Assembly: GCA_030271595.1 (NCBI GenBank)
Contig: JARXKO010000033.1
Span: 1-11,561, forward strand
DNA: 11,561 nt
Direction: 5' to 3'
Source of the DNA: Pseudomonadota bacterium
Lineage (GTDB): Bacteria > Pseudomonadota > Alphaproteobacteria > Sphingomonadales > Sphingomonadaceae
Translations under genes and position numbers: made by a program
In this document: one piece after another, positions 1 through 7,311 of the stretch
Layout: each line of letters opens with the position of its first letter
Position numbering within the stretch: position 1 is the stretch's first letter
The notes under the pieces: model-generated
Database searches by the model: none
Told to the model about the DNA's origin: nothing
What the model saw: the letters and a program-made list of their open reading frames with translations, nothing else

Positions 1-811
1 TTTGCACCAGGGTCGCGCCGTCGCGGATCAGCTGGTTGCAGCCCTGGGCGCGCGGATCGAGCGGCGAGCCCGGGACCGCCATCACTTCGCGCCCGGCCTC
101 CGCCGCAAGCCGGGCGGTAATCAGCGAGCCCGAGCGCGGCGCGGCCTCGACCACCACCGTCCCGGCGGCGAGCCCGGCAATGATCCGGTTGCGATAGGGG
201 AAGTGGCGCGCGCGCGGCTCGGTCCCCGGCGGCATTTCGGCGATCAGCAGTCCGCGCGTCGCGATCGCGTTCTGGCGCTCGGCGTTCTCTGGCGGATAAG
301 CGACATCGATTCCCCCCGCGATGACCCCGATCGTCCCGCCCTCGAGCGCCCCGTCATGCGCCGCGCTGTCGATCCCGCGAGCGAGCCCGGACACCACCAC
401 CAGCCCCTCGCGGCCGAGGTCATGGGCAAGCCCGCGGGCGAAGCGGCACGCCGCCGCCGAGGCGTTGCGCGCGCCGACCATCGCCACCGCCGGCCGCTCG
501 AGCAGCGCCAAATCGCCCTTGACCATGATCAGCGGCGGCGCGTCCTCCAGCGCCGCGAGCAACCGTGGATAGAGGCCCTGGCCGACGGACAGATAGCGCG
601 CGCCGAGTTTCTCGACCAAAGCCATTTCGCGCCGTGCATCGTCGGCGCTGGCGATGCGCGGGGTCTTGCCGCCACCGCGCCGCGCGAGGTCCGGCAACGC
701 AGCGAGCGCCGCGCCGGCGCTGCCGAAGCGCTGGAGCAGCTGGCGGAAGGTGATCGGCCCAATACCCGAAGTGCGGACCAGCCGGAGCCAGTCGATGAGG
801 TCGTCGTTCAA
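1..811 (-). CDS. dprA: DNA-processing protein DprA (Smf), 3' end cut off by window edge
   Basis: DprA binds incoming single-stranded DNA in the cytoplasm and loads RecA on it during natural transformation. 270 residues are visible and the reading frame is still open at the left edge. The Rossmann-type DprA domain is clear: VGARNAS at about residues 112-118, SGLARGID at 141-148, a YPPEN segment near 172, HFPYRNRIIAGL at 203-214, SGSLITA at 227-233 and PGSPLDPRAQGCN at 247-259. Residues 5-30 look like the short helical N-terminal domain. The usual C-terminal winged-helix domain would lie outside the window. The chosen start is TTG at 811, whose last two bases overlap the plsY stop (TTGA), suggesting translational coupling. 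It is downstream of plsY on the same strand. The family call is very secure; whether the organism is naturally competent cannot be told from this. Confidence 0.95.
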   Translation of the reverse strand, partial: MNDDLIDWLRLVRTSGIGPITFRQLLQRFGSAGAALAALPDLARRGGGKTPRIASADDARREMALVEKLGARYLSVGQGLYPRLLAALEDAPPLIMVKGDLALLERPAVAMVGARNASAAACRFARGLAHDLGREGLVVVSGLARGIDSAAHDGALEGGTIGVIAGGIDVAYPPENAERQNAIATRGLLIAEMPPGTEPRARHFPYRNRIIAGLAAGTVVVEAAPRSGSLITARLAAEAGREVMAVPGSPLDPRAQGCNQLIRDGATLVQ

Positions 812-1401
812 TCCTTGCCCTCCCCGATGCGTGGCTCGATGCCGGCCGCGAGACGGCGAATATTCTCGCGGTGCTTCCACAACACCAGCAAGGCGAAACC
901 GAGCAGCATCGGGAAATAGAGGCCCTTGCCAAGCACTGCGGCAGAGAGCGGCGCGCTAACTGCAGCGGCCATGCCCGCGACAGACGAGATCCGGATCGTC
1001 AGCAGCAGCCGGATCCACAGCGCCGCATAGAACAGCGCGGCGAGCGGCAAGAGTGCAATGAGCACGCCAAGCAGGGTCGCCACCCCCTTGCCGCCCTTGA
1101 AGCCGAGCCACACCGGATAGAGGTGGCCGATCATCGCCCCGGCGGCGGCGAACGGACCGATTTCCAACCCCCACAGCTTTTGCGCCAGGAGGATGGCGGC
1201 AGTCGCCTTGAGACAATCGAGGATCAGCGTCAGCGCGGCCAGCCCCTTGCTCCCGGTGCGAAGGACATTGGTGGCGCCGATGCTGCCAGAGCCGATGGCG
1301 CGAACATCTCCCTTGCCGCCAAAACGCGCCAGCAGGAGCCCGAATGGGACCGACCCGAACAAATAGCCGAGCGCGATGGCATAGAGCATGTCGCGGGTCA
1401 C
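808..1401 (-). CDS. plsY: Acyl-phosphate:glycerol-3-phosphate acyltransferase PlsY
   Basis: This inner-membrane enzyme transfers an acyl group from acyl-phosphate to glycerol-3-phosphate, giving lysophosphatidic acid, the first step of phospholipid synthesis. The 197-residue product has the family's usual length and several hydrophobic membrane segments. All three PlsY signatures are visible: GSGSIGATNVLR at 37-48, GHLYPVWLGFKGGKGVAT at 92-109 and WKHRENIRRLAAGIE at 175-189. The first motif has Ser-Ile where Asn-Pro is the common form (GSGNPGATN); Gly-Ala-Thr-Asn is kept. The start used is GTG at 1401. A G-rich stretch on the coding strand lies about 12 nt before it, which is a long spacing. 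An in-frame ATG at 1389 (MLYAIALGYLFGS) is a reasonable alternative and would leave a 193-residue protein. dprA follows with a 4-bp stop/start overlap; murI diverges on the other side. Confidence 0.96.
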   Translation of the reverse strand: MTRDMLYAIALGYLFGSVPFGLLLARFGGKGDVRAIGSGSIGATNVLRTGSKGLAALTLILDCLKATAAILLAQKLWGLEIGPFAAAGAMIGHLYPVWLGFKGGKGVATLLGVLIALLPLAALFYAALWIRLLLTIRISSVAGMAAAVSAPLSAAVLGKGLYFPMLLGFALLVLWKHRENIRRLAAGIEPRIGEGKD

Positions 1402-1546
1402 TCTTGTTTACGATCCCCCAAATCCGTTCGGGCCGAACTTGGCAAAGCCCGGTCCTTGCTCGGTTTTGAAAGAAATACAGTCCTTCGACAAGCGCGGGAC
1501 GAACGGCGTTGTTGTGGAATGCCGTTGTGACCGGCAAACGAGCCGG
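1402..1546. promoter_or_regulatory. Divergent plsY / murI intergenic region
   Basis: This 145-bp spacer must hold the promoters of both divergent genes unless they lie inside a neighbour. I could not find a convincing -35/-10 pair on either strand. The region is locally less GC-rich around 1461-1482 and carries a repeat-like element at 1479-1506. The open frame that extends murI upstream to 1388 crosses this spacer and the plsY start codon, and looks like non-coding read-through. Confidence 0.4.
1479..1506. repeat. REP-like intergenic palindrome of the sphingomonad type
   Basis: The core CTTCGACAAGCGCGGGACGA (1483-1502) is bounded by GTCC at 1480-1483 and GGAC at 1497-1500, which could pair as a short stem. 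From memory, sphingomonad genomes carry many intergenic copies of a short element with the core CTTCGACAAGCTCAGGACGA, often preceded by an A-rich stretch ending in ACAG. The copy here differs from that core at two positions and is also preceded by such a stretch (about 1468-1480). I see only one copy in the window, so repetition is inferred from outside knowledge. Confidence 0.5.
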
Positions 1547-2344
1547 ATGAACGCCAGCGCCCCGATCCTGTTCTTCGATTCCGGAGTCGGCGGACTGTCG
1601 GTGCTCGGGCCGACGCGCGCGCTCCTGCCCAACGCGCCGATCGTCTATGCCGCCGACAGCGCAGGGTTTCCTTACGGCACCAAGAGCGAGGCCGAACTTG
1701 CCGAACGGGTGCCCGCGCTGCTGGTGAAGCTCGCCGAGCGCTTTCGCCCGCGGCTGATCGTCATCGCCTGCAACACCGCCTCGACCATCGCGCTCGACCA
1801 TGCCCGCGCCGTGATCGATGTGCCGGTGGTCGGCACCGTCCCGGCGATCAAGCCAGCCGCGGAGCTGTCGCGCAGCCGGGTGATCGGGGTGCTCGGCACC
1901 GAAGCGACGGTGCGCCAGCCCTATGTCGACGACCTCGCCGCGCGTTTTGCCGGCGATTGCGCCCTCGTCCGCCATGGATCGCCGCATCTGGTAAATCTTG
2001 CCGAAGCCAAGCTCGCCGGCCGCGAAATCGCGCTCGACGAAGTCCGCGCGGCCATCCAGCCAATGGTCGATGCGGGCCCAGAGATGGACGTGATGGTCCT
2101 CGCTTGCACCCATTTCCCGTTGCTCGGCGCCGAAATCTCCGCCGCCTTCCCGTCCATCCGCCAGGTCGATGGCGCAGCCGGGATCGCCCGGCGCATTGCG
2201 TTTCTGACCAGGGGCCAAGAGTGGCCGTCCTCGCCGCCGGCCGGGATCGCCGTGTTCACCGCTCCACCACCCGCCGGGCTCGGCCAGGCGCTGGCGCATT
2301 TCGGTTTGCGCGAAATCAAGTTGCTTGGGGACGAGGCCGATTAG
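1547..2344 (+). CDS. murI: Glutamate racemase
   Basis: MurI is a cofactor-independent cytoplasmic racemase that converts L-glutamate to D-glutamate for peptidoglycan precursors. The 265-residue product has the normal length. Family landmarks are in order: FFDSGVGGLSV (residues 9-19, with the substrate-binding Asp11 and Ser12), FPYG at 41-44, the first catalytic cysteine Cys75 in ACNTAST, and the second, Cys187, in LACTHFPLL. Both cysteines of the two-base mechanism are present. The ATG at 1547 is chosen because homology begins a few residues after it (ILFFDSG). The frame stays open back to 1388, but that stretch is unlike any murI N-terminus and overlaps the plsY start. No strong ribosome binding site is visible before 1547. 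plsY is divergent upstream and hemA follows after a 98-bp gap. Confidence 0.95.
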   Translation: MNASAPILFFDSGVGGLSVLGPTRALLPNAPIVYAADSAGFPYGTKSEAELAERVPALLVKLAERFRPRLIVIACNTASTIALDHARAVIDVPVVGTVPAIKPAAELSRSRVIGVLGTEATVRQPYVDDLAARFAGDCALVRHGSPHLVNLAEAKLAGREIALDEVRAAIQPMVDAGPEMDVMVLACTHFPLLGAEISAAFPSIRQVDGAAGIARRIAFLTRGQEWPSSPPAGIAVFTAPPPAGLGQALAHFGLREIKLLGDEAD

Positions 2345-2374
2345 AGAGCGAGGACGCCGACGGAGGAGTGGAAG

Positions 2375-2391
2375 TTGCGAGTCGTTCTCAA
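2375..2391. promoter_or_regulatory. Candidate Fur box upstream of hemA
   Basis: The 17-mer TTGCGAGTCGTTCTCAA holds an imperfect 7-1-7 inverted repeat: TGCGAGT and GTTCTCA around a central C at 2383. Its shape matches Fur-family operators, whose classic half-site is TGATAAT and which in proteobacteria often read like TGCGAAT-n-ATTCTCA. It lies in the 98-bp murI-hemA gap, 51 nt before the hemA start, a sensible place for an operator. The Irr iron-control element is a less good fit, because the expected TTCTAA half is absent. Binding by Fur is inference. Confidence 0.45.
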
Positions 2392-2430
2392 TGGCCTTGA
2401 ATCCCCTCTGGCGTTAAAGGGCCCGCGAGC

Positions 2431-2434
2431 GAGG
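2431..2434 (+). promoter_or_regulatory. Ribosome binding site supporting the hemA TTG start
   Basis: GAGG ends 8 nt before the TTG at 2443. The spacing and the family-consistent N-terminus together support this non-ATG start. Confidence 0.65.
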
Positions 2435-2442
2435 TTTTACAC

Positions 2443-3660
2443 TTGAATTACGACGCCATCTTCAAGTCCGCGATTGATCGCCTTCACGACGAAGGCCGCT
2501 ACCGCGTGTTCATCGATATCCTGCGCACCAAGGGCAGCTACCCCAACGCCCGCTGCTTTGGCGGTAACGGCCCCAAGCCGATCACCGTGTGGTGTTCGAA
2601 CGACTATCTCGCGATGGGCCAGCACCCGGCGGTGGTCGAGGCGATGGAGCAGGCGCTCCACGATGTCGGCGCTGGTTCGGGCGGCACCCGCAACATTGGC
2701 GGCAACACCCACCTCCACGTCGAACTTGAGGCCGAACTCGCCGACCTCCACGGTAAGCAGGGCGCGCTGCTCTTCACCTCGGGGTATGTGTCGAACGAGG
2801 CGGCACTGTCGACACTGGGTAAATTGCTCCCCGGCTGCGTGATTTTCTCGGACGAGCTCAACCACGCCTCGATGATCGCCGGGATCAAGAATTCGGGCTG
2901 CGAGAAGCGGGTGTTCAAGCACAACGACCTCGACCACCTCGAGCAATTGCTGCTCGAAGTGCCGGCCGAAACGCCCAAGCTGATCGCGTTCGAAAGCGTC
3001 TATTCGATGGACGGCGACGTCGCCCCGATCGCCGCCATCTGCGACCTCGCCGATAAATATGAAGCGCTGACCTATCTCGACGAGGTTCACGCGGTCGGCA
3101 TGTACGGCCCGCGCGGCGGCGGGATTTCCGACCGCGACCAGGTCGCCGGGCGGGTCACGATCATCGAAGGGACACTGGGCAAGGCGTTCGGCGTGATGGG
3201 CGGCTACATCGCCGCCGACAGCAACATCATCGACTGCATCCGAAGCTATGCCCCGGGCTTCATCTTCACCACCTCGCTGTCGCCGGTGCTGGTCGCGGGG
3301 GCCTTGGCCAGCGTCCGCCACCTCAAGCGGTCGGATGTCGAACGCCGCGCGCAGCAGGAAGCAGCGGCTGCGCTCAAGTCGCGGTTCGACTCCGCCGGCC
3401 TGCCGCGGCTGGCAAGCGAAACCCATATCGTCCCGCTGATGGTCGGCTGCCCGGTCCGCGCCAAACGGATCAGCGACATCCTGCTCGCCGAATACGGCCT
3501 CTACGTTCAACCGATCAATTTCCCGACCGTCCCGCGGGGTACCGAGCGGCTCCGCTTCACCCCCGGCCCGCATCACAGCGAAGCGATGATGGATGAGCTG
3601 GTCGGGGCCTTGGTCGAGATTTTCGGCCGCCTCGAAATCCAGCAATCCCAAGCCGCATGA
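2443..3660 (+). CDS. hemA: 5-aminolevulinate synthase (C4 pathway)
   Basis: This PLP enzyme condenses glycine and succinyl-CoA to 5-aminolevulinate, the first committed step of haem synthesis in alphaproteobacteria. The 405-residue product matches the bacterial family along its full length. Visible landmarks are [10 protein letters not shown] (19-28), the glycine-rich [15 protein letters not shown] (77-90 region), NHAS with His141, YLDEVHAVG with Asp213 and His216 near the cofactor ring, and GTLGKAFG with the Schiff-base Lys247. The start is TTG at 2443: translation from it gives [14 protein letters not shown], the normal family N-terminus, and GAGG sits 8 nt upstream. The stop overlaps the next gene as ATGA. 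A Fur-like palindrome precedes it, hinting at iron control. In alphaproteobacteria this enzyme carries the symbol hemA; it is unrelated to the glutamyl-tRNA reductase HemA of enterobacteria. Confidence 0.97.
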   Translation: MNYDAIFKSAIDRLHDEGRYRVFIDILRTKGSYPNARCFGGNGPKPITVWCSNDYLAMGQHPAVVEAMEQALHDVGAGSGGTRNIGGNTHLHVELEAELADLHGKQGALLFTSGYVSNEAALSTLGKLLPGCVIFSDELNHASMIAGIKNSGCEKRVFKHNDLDHLEQLLLEVPAETPKLIAFESVYSMDGDVAPIAAICDLADKYEALTYLDEVHAVGMYGPRGGGISDRDQVAGRVTIIEGTLGKAFGVMGGYIAADSNIIDCIRSYAPGFIFTTSLSPVLVAGALASVRHLKRSDVERRAQQEAAAALKSRFDSAGLPRLASETHIVPLMVGCPVRAKRISDILLAEYGLYVQPINFPTVPRGTERLRFTPGPHHSEAMMDELVGALVEIFGRLEIQQSQAA

Positions 3661-3986
3661 AGCGCCTGATCGCGGCGCTCGCGCTACTCCTCGCGGCGCC
3701 GCTCTACGCGCAGACCGTCGCCGCGAGGCCGCGCAAGCATTATGCGGTGCTGTTCGAAGTCGGGCACGATCTGTCGGGCCGATTGACCCAGTTCACACTC
3801 AACCGGGTGGTCGACCCGACCTCGGGATCGACCGCGAACGTCGCGATCGTCATCCCCAAGGCGTTCATCGACGGCGCCCGAGCCCGCTCCGCCACCCCGC
3901 TTAACGCCGGCAAGTCCGACCATTTTTTCACCTATTACATCTTCGACGCCGCGCGCCCGGCGGACGCCAGCCTCGACCAGCTCTAA
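3657..3986 (+). CDS. Small exported protein of unknown function, coupled to hemA
   Basis: I do not recognise this 109-residue protein. It begins with a clear signal peptide: MKR, then a hydrophobic run of Leu/Ala to about residue 17, then a likely cleavage after LYA at residue 18. The mature part of about 91 residues has no cysteine and no further membrane segment, so it is probably soluble in the periplasm. It alternates short hydrophobic strands ([30 protein letters not shown]), suggesting a small beta-rich fold. The ATG overlaps the hemA stop as ATGA, so translation is probably coupled to hemA, but a link to haem synthesis is only inference. rpiB starts 61 bp downstream. Real coding is supported by the signal peptide and the tight overlap. 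Confidence 0.75.
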   Translation: MKRLIAALALLLAAPLYAQTVAARPRKHYAVLFEVGHDLSGRLTQFTLNRVVDPTSGSTANVAIVIPKAFIDGARARSATPLNAGKSDHFFTYYIFDAARPADASLDQL

Positions 3987-4047
3987 GGCGCCGGTCAGGC
4001 GCGGGTTCGGGGTGGCGAATTCCGGCTTGATGGCCTAGAGCGCAAGG
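3987..4047 (+). promoter_or_regulatory. Short gap before rpiB with a weak hairpin
   Basis: GCGCC (3988-3992) and GGCGC (3998-4002) can form a 5-bp stem with a 5-nt loop just after the stop codon. No T-run follows, so it is not a good intrinsic terminator. I see no clear promoter in the rest of the gap, and rpiB may be read from upstream. Confidence 0.25.
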
Positions 4048-4494
4048 ATGCGCATCGCCCTTTCCGCCGACCATGCCGGTGTCGACCTCAAGGACCTGCT
4101 CGTTGCCTGGCTCAAGGAGGGCGGCCACACGGTCACCGACCTTGGCACCCACGGCCACGCGAGCGTCGATTATCCCGAGTTTGGAGCGCGGCTGGCGCGT
4201 GTGATTGCCGACGGCGAAGCCGATCGCGGGATCGCCATTTGCGGCTCGGGCATCGGCATCGCGATTGCCGCCAATCGCAACCCGGCGTGCCGCTGCGCGC
4301 AGGTTAATGAGCCCTATTCGGCACAACTAGCGCGCCACCACAACGACGCCAATGCGATCGCGCTCGGTGCCCGGCTGATCGGGATCGACTTGGCCAAGGC
4401 CTGCGTCAGCGCCTTTCTTGAAACGCCCTTCGATGGCGGCCGCCACCAGCGTCGGGTCGACCAGCTCACCCATATCGCACAGGAAACTGCCTGA
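4048..4494 (+). CDS. rpiB: Ribose-5-phosphate isomerase B
   Basis: RpiB interconverts ribose 5-phosphate and ribulose 5-phosphate in the non-oxidative pentose phosphate pathway. The 148-residue product fits the RpiB/LacA/LacB family. SADHAG (6-11) contains the phosphate- and substrate-contacting Asp8-His9. Cys65 in ICGSGIG is the usual catalytic base, and [14 protein letters not shown] (from 96) carries the ring-opening histidine pair His97/His98. The C-terminal RHQRRV is the typical phosphate-binding arginine stretch. ATG at 4048 begins [11 protein letters not shown], as expected for the family. The upstream AAGG touches the start codon, so the ribosome binding site is weak. The stop shares one base with the glyA start (TGATG). 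RpiB beside glyA supports a sugar-phosphate and one-carbon operon. Allose 6-phosphate isomerase activity cannot be excluded, but no allose genes are near. Confidence 0.94.
   Translation: MRIALSADHAGVDLKDLLVAWLKEGGHTVTDLGTHGHASVDYPEFGARLARVIADGEADRGIAICGSGIGIAIAANRNPACRCAQVNEPYSAQLARHHNDANAIALGARLIGIDLAKACVSAFLETPFDGGRHQRRVDQLTHIAQETA
4481..4485 (+). promoter_or_regulatory. Ribosome binding site for glyA inside rpiB
   Basis: AGGAA lies 8 nt before the glyA ATG, within the last codons of rpiB. It fixes the glyA start and shows that glyA can be initiated independently although the genes overlap. Confidence 0.6.
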
Positions 4495-5810
4495 TGGCCG
4501 AGGCCGACACCCGAATCGACAGCCGTTACGCCGTCCCCCGCGGCTTCTTTTCAAACGGCCTCGCCGAGCAGGACCAAGCGGTCGAGGCAGCGGTCGAGGC
4601 CGAACTCCATCGCGAGCAGAACCAGATCGAGCTGATCGCGTCGGAGAATATCGTCAGCAAGGCGGTACTCGATGCGCAGGGCTCGGTCCTGACCAACAAA
4701 TATGCCGAGGGCTATCCGGGGCGGCGCTATTATCAGGGTTGCGGGCCTTCGGACACGGTCGAGACTCTGGCGATCGAGCGCGCCAAGCAGTTGTTCGGCT
4801 GCGGCTTCGCCAACGTCCAGCCGCATTCGGGCGCTCAGGCCAATGGCGCGGTGATGATGGCGCTGCTCAAGCCCGGCGACACGATCATGGGGATGAGTCT
4901 GGCCGCTGGCGGCCATTTGACCCACGGCGCGCCGCCGGCTCAGTCGGGCAAATGGTTCAACGCGGTCCAGTACGGGGTTCGGCAGGACGATCATCTGGTC
5001 GATTTCGACGAGGTCGAGCGCCTTGCCAAAGAGCATCGGCCAAAGATGATCATCGCCGGCGGCTCGGCCTATCCGCGGCATCTCGATTTCCCCCGCTTTC
5101 GAGCGATCTGCGATGAAGTCGGAGCAGTATTGTTCGTCGACATGGCGCATTTCGCAGGGTTGGTCGCCGCGGGCGAGCATCCGACCCCGTTCGGTCACGC
5201 CGATGTGGTCACGACGACGACCCACAAGACGCTTCGCGGACCGCGCGGAGGGATGGTCCTGACCGACGACGAAGCCATCGCCAAGAAGATCAACTCGGCG
5301 GTCTTCCCTGGCCTTCAGGGCGGGCCGCTGATGCACGTCATCGCGGCCAAAGCAGTAGCGTTCGGCGAAGCGCTCCAGCCCGAATTCAAGGCTTATGCCA
5401 AAGCGGTGATCGCCAACGCCCAGACGCTCGCCGGGCGGCTCAAGGAGCGCGGTGCGGACCTCGTCGCCGGCGGCACCGACACCCACCTCGCTCTGGTCGA
5501 TCTGCGCCCGCTCGGCTTGACTGGCAAGGACGCCGACGAGAGCCTCGAGCGCGCCGGCATTACCTGCAACAAGAACGGCGTTCCGTTCGATCCGCTGCCG
5601 CCGATGCAGACCAGCGGCATCCGCGTCGGCTCGCCCGCAGGAACAACCCGCGGCTTCGGCAAGGCCGAATTCAGCGACATCGCCGACATGGTCGCCGACG
5701 TGCTCGACGGCCTGACCAGCAACGGGCTCGACGGCAATGGCAAGGTCGAGGCGGAGGTCAATGAGCGAGTCCGCGCGCTATGCGGTCGCTTCCCCATCTA
5801 TCCCGGTTGA
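4494..5810 (+). CDS. glyA: Serine hydroxymethyltransferase
   Basis: GlyA is a PLP enzyme that converts serine and tetrahydrofolate to glycine and 5,10-methylenetetrahydrofolate, supplying one-carbon units for purines, thymidylate and methionine. The 438-residue product is slightly longer than the common length of about 420, through the N-terminal ~20 residues. Family landmarks are all present: [10 protein letters not shown] (46-55), [14 protein letters not shown] (70-83), [12 protein letters not shown] (109-120), [11 protein letters not shown] with Asp215-216 region and His219, and [15 protein letters not shown] with the PLP-binding Lys245. ATG at 4494 overlaps the rpiB stop by one base and has AGGAA 8 nt upstream. 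nrdR follows after 9 nt. Glycine made here is also a substrate of the nearby hemA product, though that is biochemical knowledge, not evidence of shared regulation. Confidence 0.97.
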   Translation: MAEADTRIDSRYAVPRGFFSNGLAEQDQAVEAAVEAELHREQNQIELIASENIVSKAVLDAQGSVLTNKYAEGYPGRRYYQGCGPSDTVETLAIERAKQLFGCGFANVQPHSGAQANGAVMMALLKPGDTIMGMSLAAGGHLTHGAPPAQSGKWFNAVQYGVRQDDHLVDFDEVERLAKEHRPKMIIAGGSAYPRHLDFPRFRAICDEVGAVLFVDMAHFAGLVAAGEHPTPFGHADVVTTTTHKTLRGPRGGMVLTDDEAIAKKINSAVFPGLQGGPLMHVIAAKAVAFGEALQPEFKAYAKAVIANAQTLAGRLKERGADLVAGGTDTHLALVDLRPLGLTGKDADESLERAGITCNKNGVPFDPLPPMQTSGIRVGSPAGTTRGFGKAEFSDIADMVADVLDGLTSNGLDGNGKVEAEVNERVRALCGRFPIYPG

Positions 5811-5819
5811 GGACGGCCC

Positions 5820-6272
5820 ATGCGCTGCCCGTTCTGCGCCCATGAGGACAGCCAGGTAAAGGATTCGCGGCCTTCCGAGGATGGCGCCGCGATCCGCCGC
5901 CGCCGCCAATGCGAAGCGTGCGGCGCGCGCTTCACCACCTTCGAGCGCGTGCATTTGCGCGACCTTGTGGTGGCCAAGAAAAGCGGCGAGCGCGAGCCGT
6001 TCGATAGGGACAAGCTTTCGCGCTCGATAAGTATTGCCTGCCGCAAACGCAGTGTCGACAGCGACCGCATCGACCGGCTGGTGAGCTCGATTCAACGTCA
6101 GCTCGAAACCCGCGGCGACGAGGTTTCGGCCACTGCCATTGGCGAAGCGGTGATGGATGCGCTCAAAGCGATCGACCATGTCGCCTACATCCGCTTCGCC
6201 TCGGTCTATAAGGACTTCAGCGAACCCGGCGATTTCGCCGAGATCGCCGGTGCGGTCGGGGATGGCGGCTAA
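5820..6272 (+). CDS. nrdR: Transcriptional repressor NrdR
   Basis: NrdR is a nucleotide-sensing repressor of ribonucleotide reductase genes. The 150-residue product has the normal length and both domains. The N-terminal zinc ribbon has its four cysteines: Cys3 and Cys6 (CPFC) and Cys31 and Cys34 (CEAC), followed by the basic stretch RRRR at 26-29 and RFTTFER. The ATP-cone domain spans about residues 49-139, with the typical [16 protein letters not shown] opening and [11 protein letters not shown] near its end. ATG at 5820 has GAGGA 6 nt upstream, overlapping the glyA stop. The 3' end overlaps the next gene by 11 bp. A glyA-nrdR pairing is common in bacteria. No ribonucleotide reductase gene lies in the window, so its targets are elsewhere. 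Confidence 0.97.
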   Translation: MRCPFCAHEDSQVKDSRPSEDGAAIRRRRQCEACGARFTTFERVHLRDLVVAKKSGEREPFDRDKLSRSISIACRKRSVDSDRIDRLVSSIQRQLETRGDEVSATAIGEAVMDALKAIDHVAYIRFASVYKDFSEPGDFAEIAGAVGDGG

Positions 6273-6984
6273 ACCCCCGGTCATCGTCCTGGTCCGCCCG
6301 CAGCTGGGACAGAATATCGGCAAGGCGGCGCGGGCGATGCTCAATTTCGGGCTCACCGAAATGCGGCTGGTGGCGCCGCGCGACGGCTGGCCCAACCCCG
6401 ATGCCGGACCGTCCGCAAGTGGAGCCGACGCGGTGCTTGCGCGGGCGACTATCTATGACACGGTCGCAACCGCGATCGCCGATTGCTCGCATGTTTTCGC
6501 CTCGACCGTGCGCCGCCGCGAACTCGTCACTCCGGTCGTCGGGCCAGCCCAGATGGCGAGCGCAATCGCTTCGGCCTCAGGCCGGTCGGCGATCCTCTTC
6601 GGGCCCGAACGATCGGGGCTCGAGACCGAAGAAGTCGCGCTTGCACGGGCGATTGTCACTGTCCCGATCAATCCCGATTTCGGCAGCCTCAACCTCGCCC
6701 AGGCAGTGATCCTGCTGGCCTACGAATGGTCGAAACACGTCGCACTAGCCCAGCCTCCGGCAAGGAAAGCCGAGCTGCTCGCTACCCATGGCGAAATTGA
6801 TGAAATGGTCGCCCAACTCGACCAGGCTTTGATGGAAAAAGGCTATTTCCATCCGCCCGACCGGACCCCGGCGACCCGCAACACCATCCGCACCATCTTC
6901 ACCAAGACCGGCTGGTCGTCGCGCGAGGTCAAGGCGGTGCGCGGGATTTTCCGTGCGCTTGCCGGGCCTTCGCGGCAGCGATGA
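6262..6984 (+). CDS. trmJ: TrmJ-type tRNA (cytidine/uridine-2'-O)-methyltransferase
   Basis: This is a SpoU/TrmH-superfamily (SPOUT) methyltransferase, expected to place a 2'-O-methyl group on ribose 32 of the tRNA anticodon loop using S-adenosylmethionine. The 240-residue product shows the three knot motifs: [14 protein letters not shown] (18-31), [10 protein letters not shown] (111-120) and [15 protein letters not shown] (135-149). The C-terminal tail (about 175-235), including [24 protein letters not shown], matches the TrmJ type better than plain TrmH. Arg23 in motif 1 is the usual catalytic-site arginine. The start is ATG 6262, which begins just before the conserved VIVLVRPQ; the frame is open further upstream but that part is nrdR out of frame. 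It overlaps nrdR by 11 bp and ends the rpiB-glyA-nrdR cluster. Exact tRNA targets are inferred from the family. Confidence 0.88.
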   Translation: MAAKPPVIVLVRPQLGQNIGKAARAMLNFGLTEMRLVAPRDGWPNPDAGPSASGADAVLARATIYDTVATAIADCSHVFASTVRRRELVTPVVGPAQMASAIASASGRSAILFGPERSGLETEEVALARAIVTVPINPDFGSLNLAQAVILLAYEWSKHVALAQPPARKAELLATHGEIDEMVAQLDQALMEKGYFHPPDRTPATRNTIRTIFTKTGWSSREVKAVRGIFRALAGPSRQR

Positions 6985-7013
6985 TTGCCTGCCGCCGCCG
7001 CCAGGCGCATGAT
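6985..7013 (+). promoter_or_regulatory. Possible promoter or stem after trmJ
   Basis: TTGCCT (6985-6990) and CATGAT (7008-7013) are separated by 17 nt and could be weak -35/-10 elements for the small gene at 7055. The same stretch can form a 5-bp stem, GCCTG (6987-6991) with CAGGC (7002-7006), without a T-run. Neither reading is strong. Confidence 0.25.
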
Positions 7014-7042
7014 AACGCCGTTCGACCGAGTCCGTTTGCGAT

Positions 7043-7047
7043 GGAGG
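7043..7047 (+). promoter_or_regulatory. Ribosome binding site that fixes the start of the small gene
   Basis: GGAGG is a near-perfect Shine-Dalgarno sequence. It is only 1 nt from the ATG at 7049 but 7 nt from the in-frame ATG at 7055, so 7055 is the better start. Confidence 0.7.
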
Positions 7048-7054
7048 TATGACG

Positions 7055-7309
7055 ATGACGAACCTGTTTCTGATCGTTTCGGCGCTGCTCGCGGCCGGCG
7101 GTGGCGGCAGTGGAATTGGACCTGACATTGGGTCGCGCTTAGACATGCGGGACCGCGTGCAAGGGCCGACTCCGGTAACCGGCATGTACCTGATCCCGCC
7201 CAAGGTGCCCGATTGCCGCACCCAGGCCGAAGTCGATGCCGCGATGGCTGCCCGGCGCCTCGGCGATGCCGAGAAATGCGATACCGAGCGCTTCCTCAGG
7301 GGCCGCTGA
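7055..7309 (+). CDS. Small exported protein of unknown function
   Basis: I do not recognise this protein. From ATG 7055 it has 84 residues; an ATG two codons earlier (7049) is too close to the GGAGG ribosome binding site. Residues 1-14 are hydrophobic (MTNLFLIVSALLAA) and are followed by a Gly/Ser-rich stretch to residue 20, which looks like a signal peptide or an N-terminal anchor, although it lacks the usual lysine or arginine near the start. There is no lipobox cysteine there. The rest has two cysteines, Cys54 and Cys75, which could form a disulfide if exported, and ends in a charged helix-like segment (AEVDAAMAARRLGDAEK). It lies 70 bp after trmJ and directly before the rpsD promoter region. 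The strong ribosome binding site argues for a real gene. Confidence 0.65.
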   Translation: MTNLFLIVSALLAAGGGGSGIGPDIGSRLDMRDRVQGPTPVTGMYLIPPKVPDCRTQAEVDAAMAARRLGDAEKCDTERFLRGR

Positions 7310-7311
7310 AC

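Noticed and set aside
2..919. 305-codon plus-strand open frame at the left edge
   Set aside because: It is antisense to dprA, is extremely rich in Arg/Ala/Pro, and shows no family motif, while the opposite strand carries an unmistakable DprA.
1388..1546. Upstream extension of the murI frame
   Set aside because: It crosses the plsY start and the repeat-like element, and murI homology begins only at the ATG at 1547.
956..2299. 447-codon minus-strand open frame across plsY and murI
   Set aside because: It runs out of frame through plsY and antisense to murI; no recognisable domain. Long stop-free shadows are expected at this GC content.
2437..3651. 404-codon minus-strand open frame almost exactly opposite hemA
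   Set aside because: It mirrors hemA codon structure and has no motif, signal or ribosome binding site of its own.
4551..5486. 311-codon minus-strand open frame opposite glyA
   Set aside because: Antisense shadow of a clear, complete serine hydroxymethyltransferase.
7041..7052. Four-codon minicistron ATG-GAG-GTA-TGA overlapping the ribosome binding site of the small gene
   Set aside because: It arises from the GGAGG site itself and has no ribosome binding site; most likely chance.
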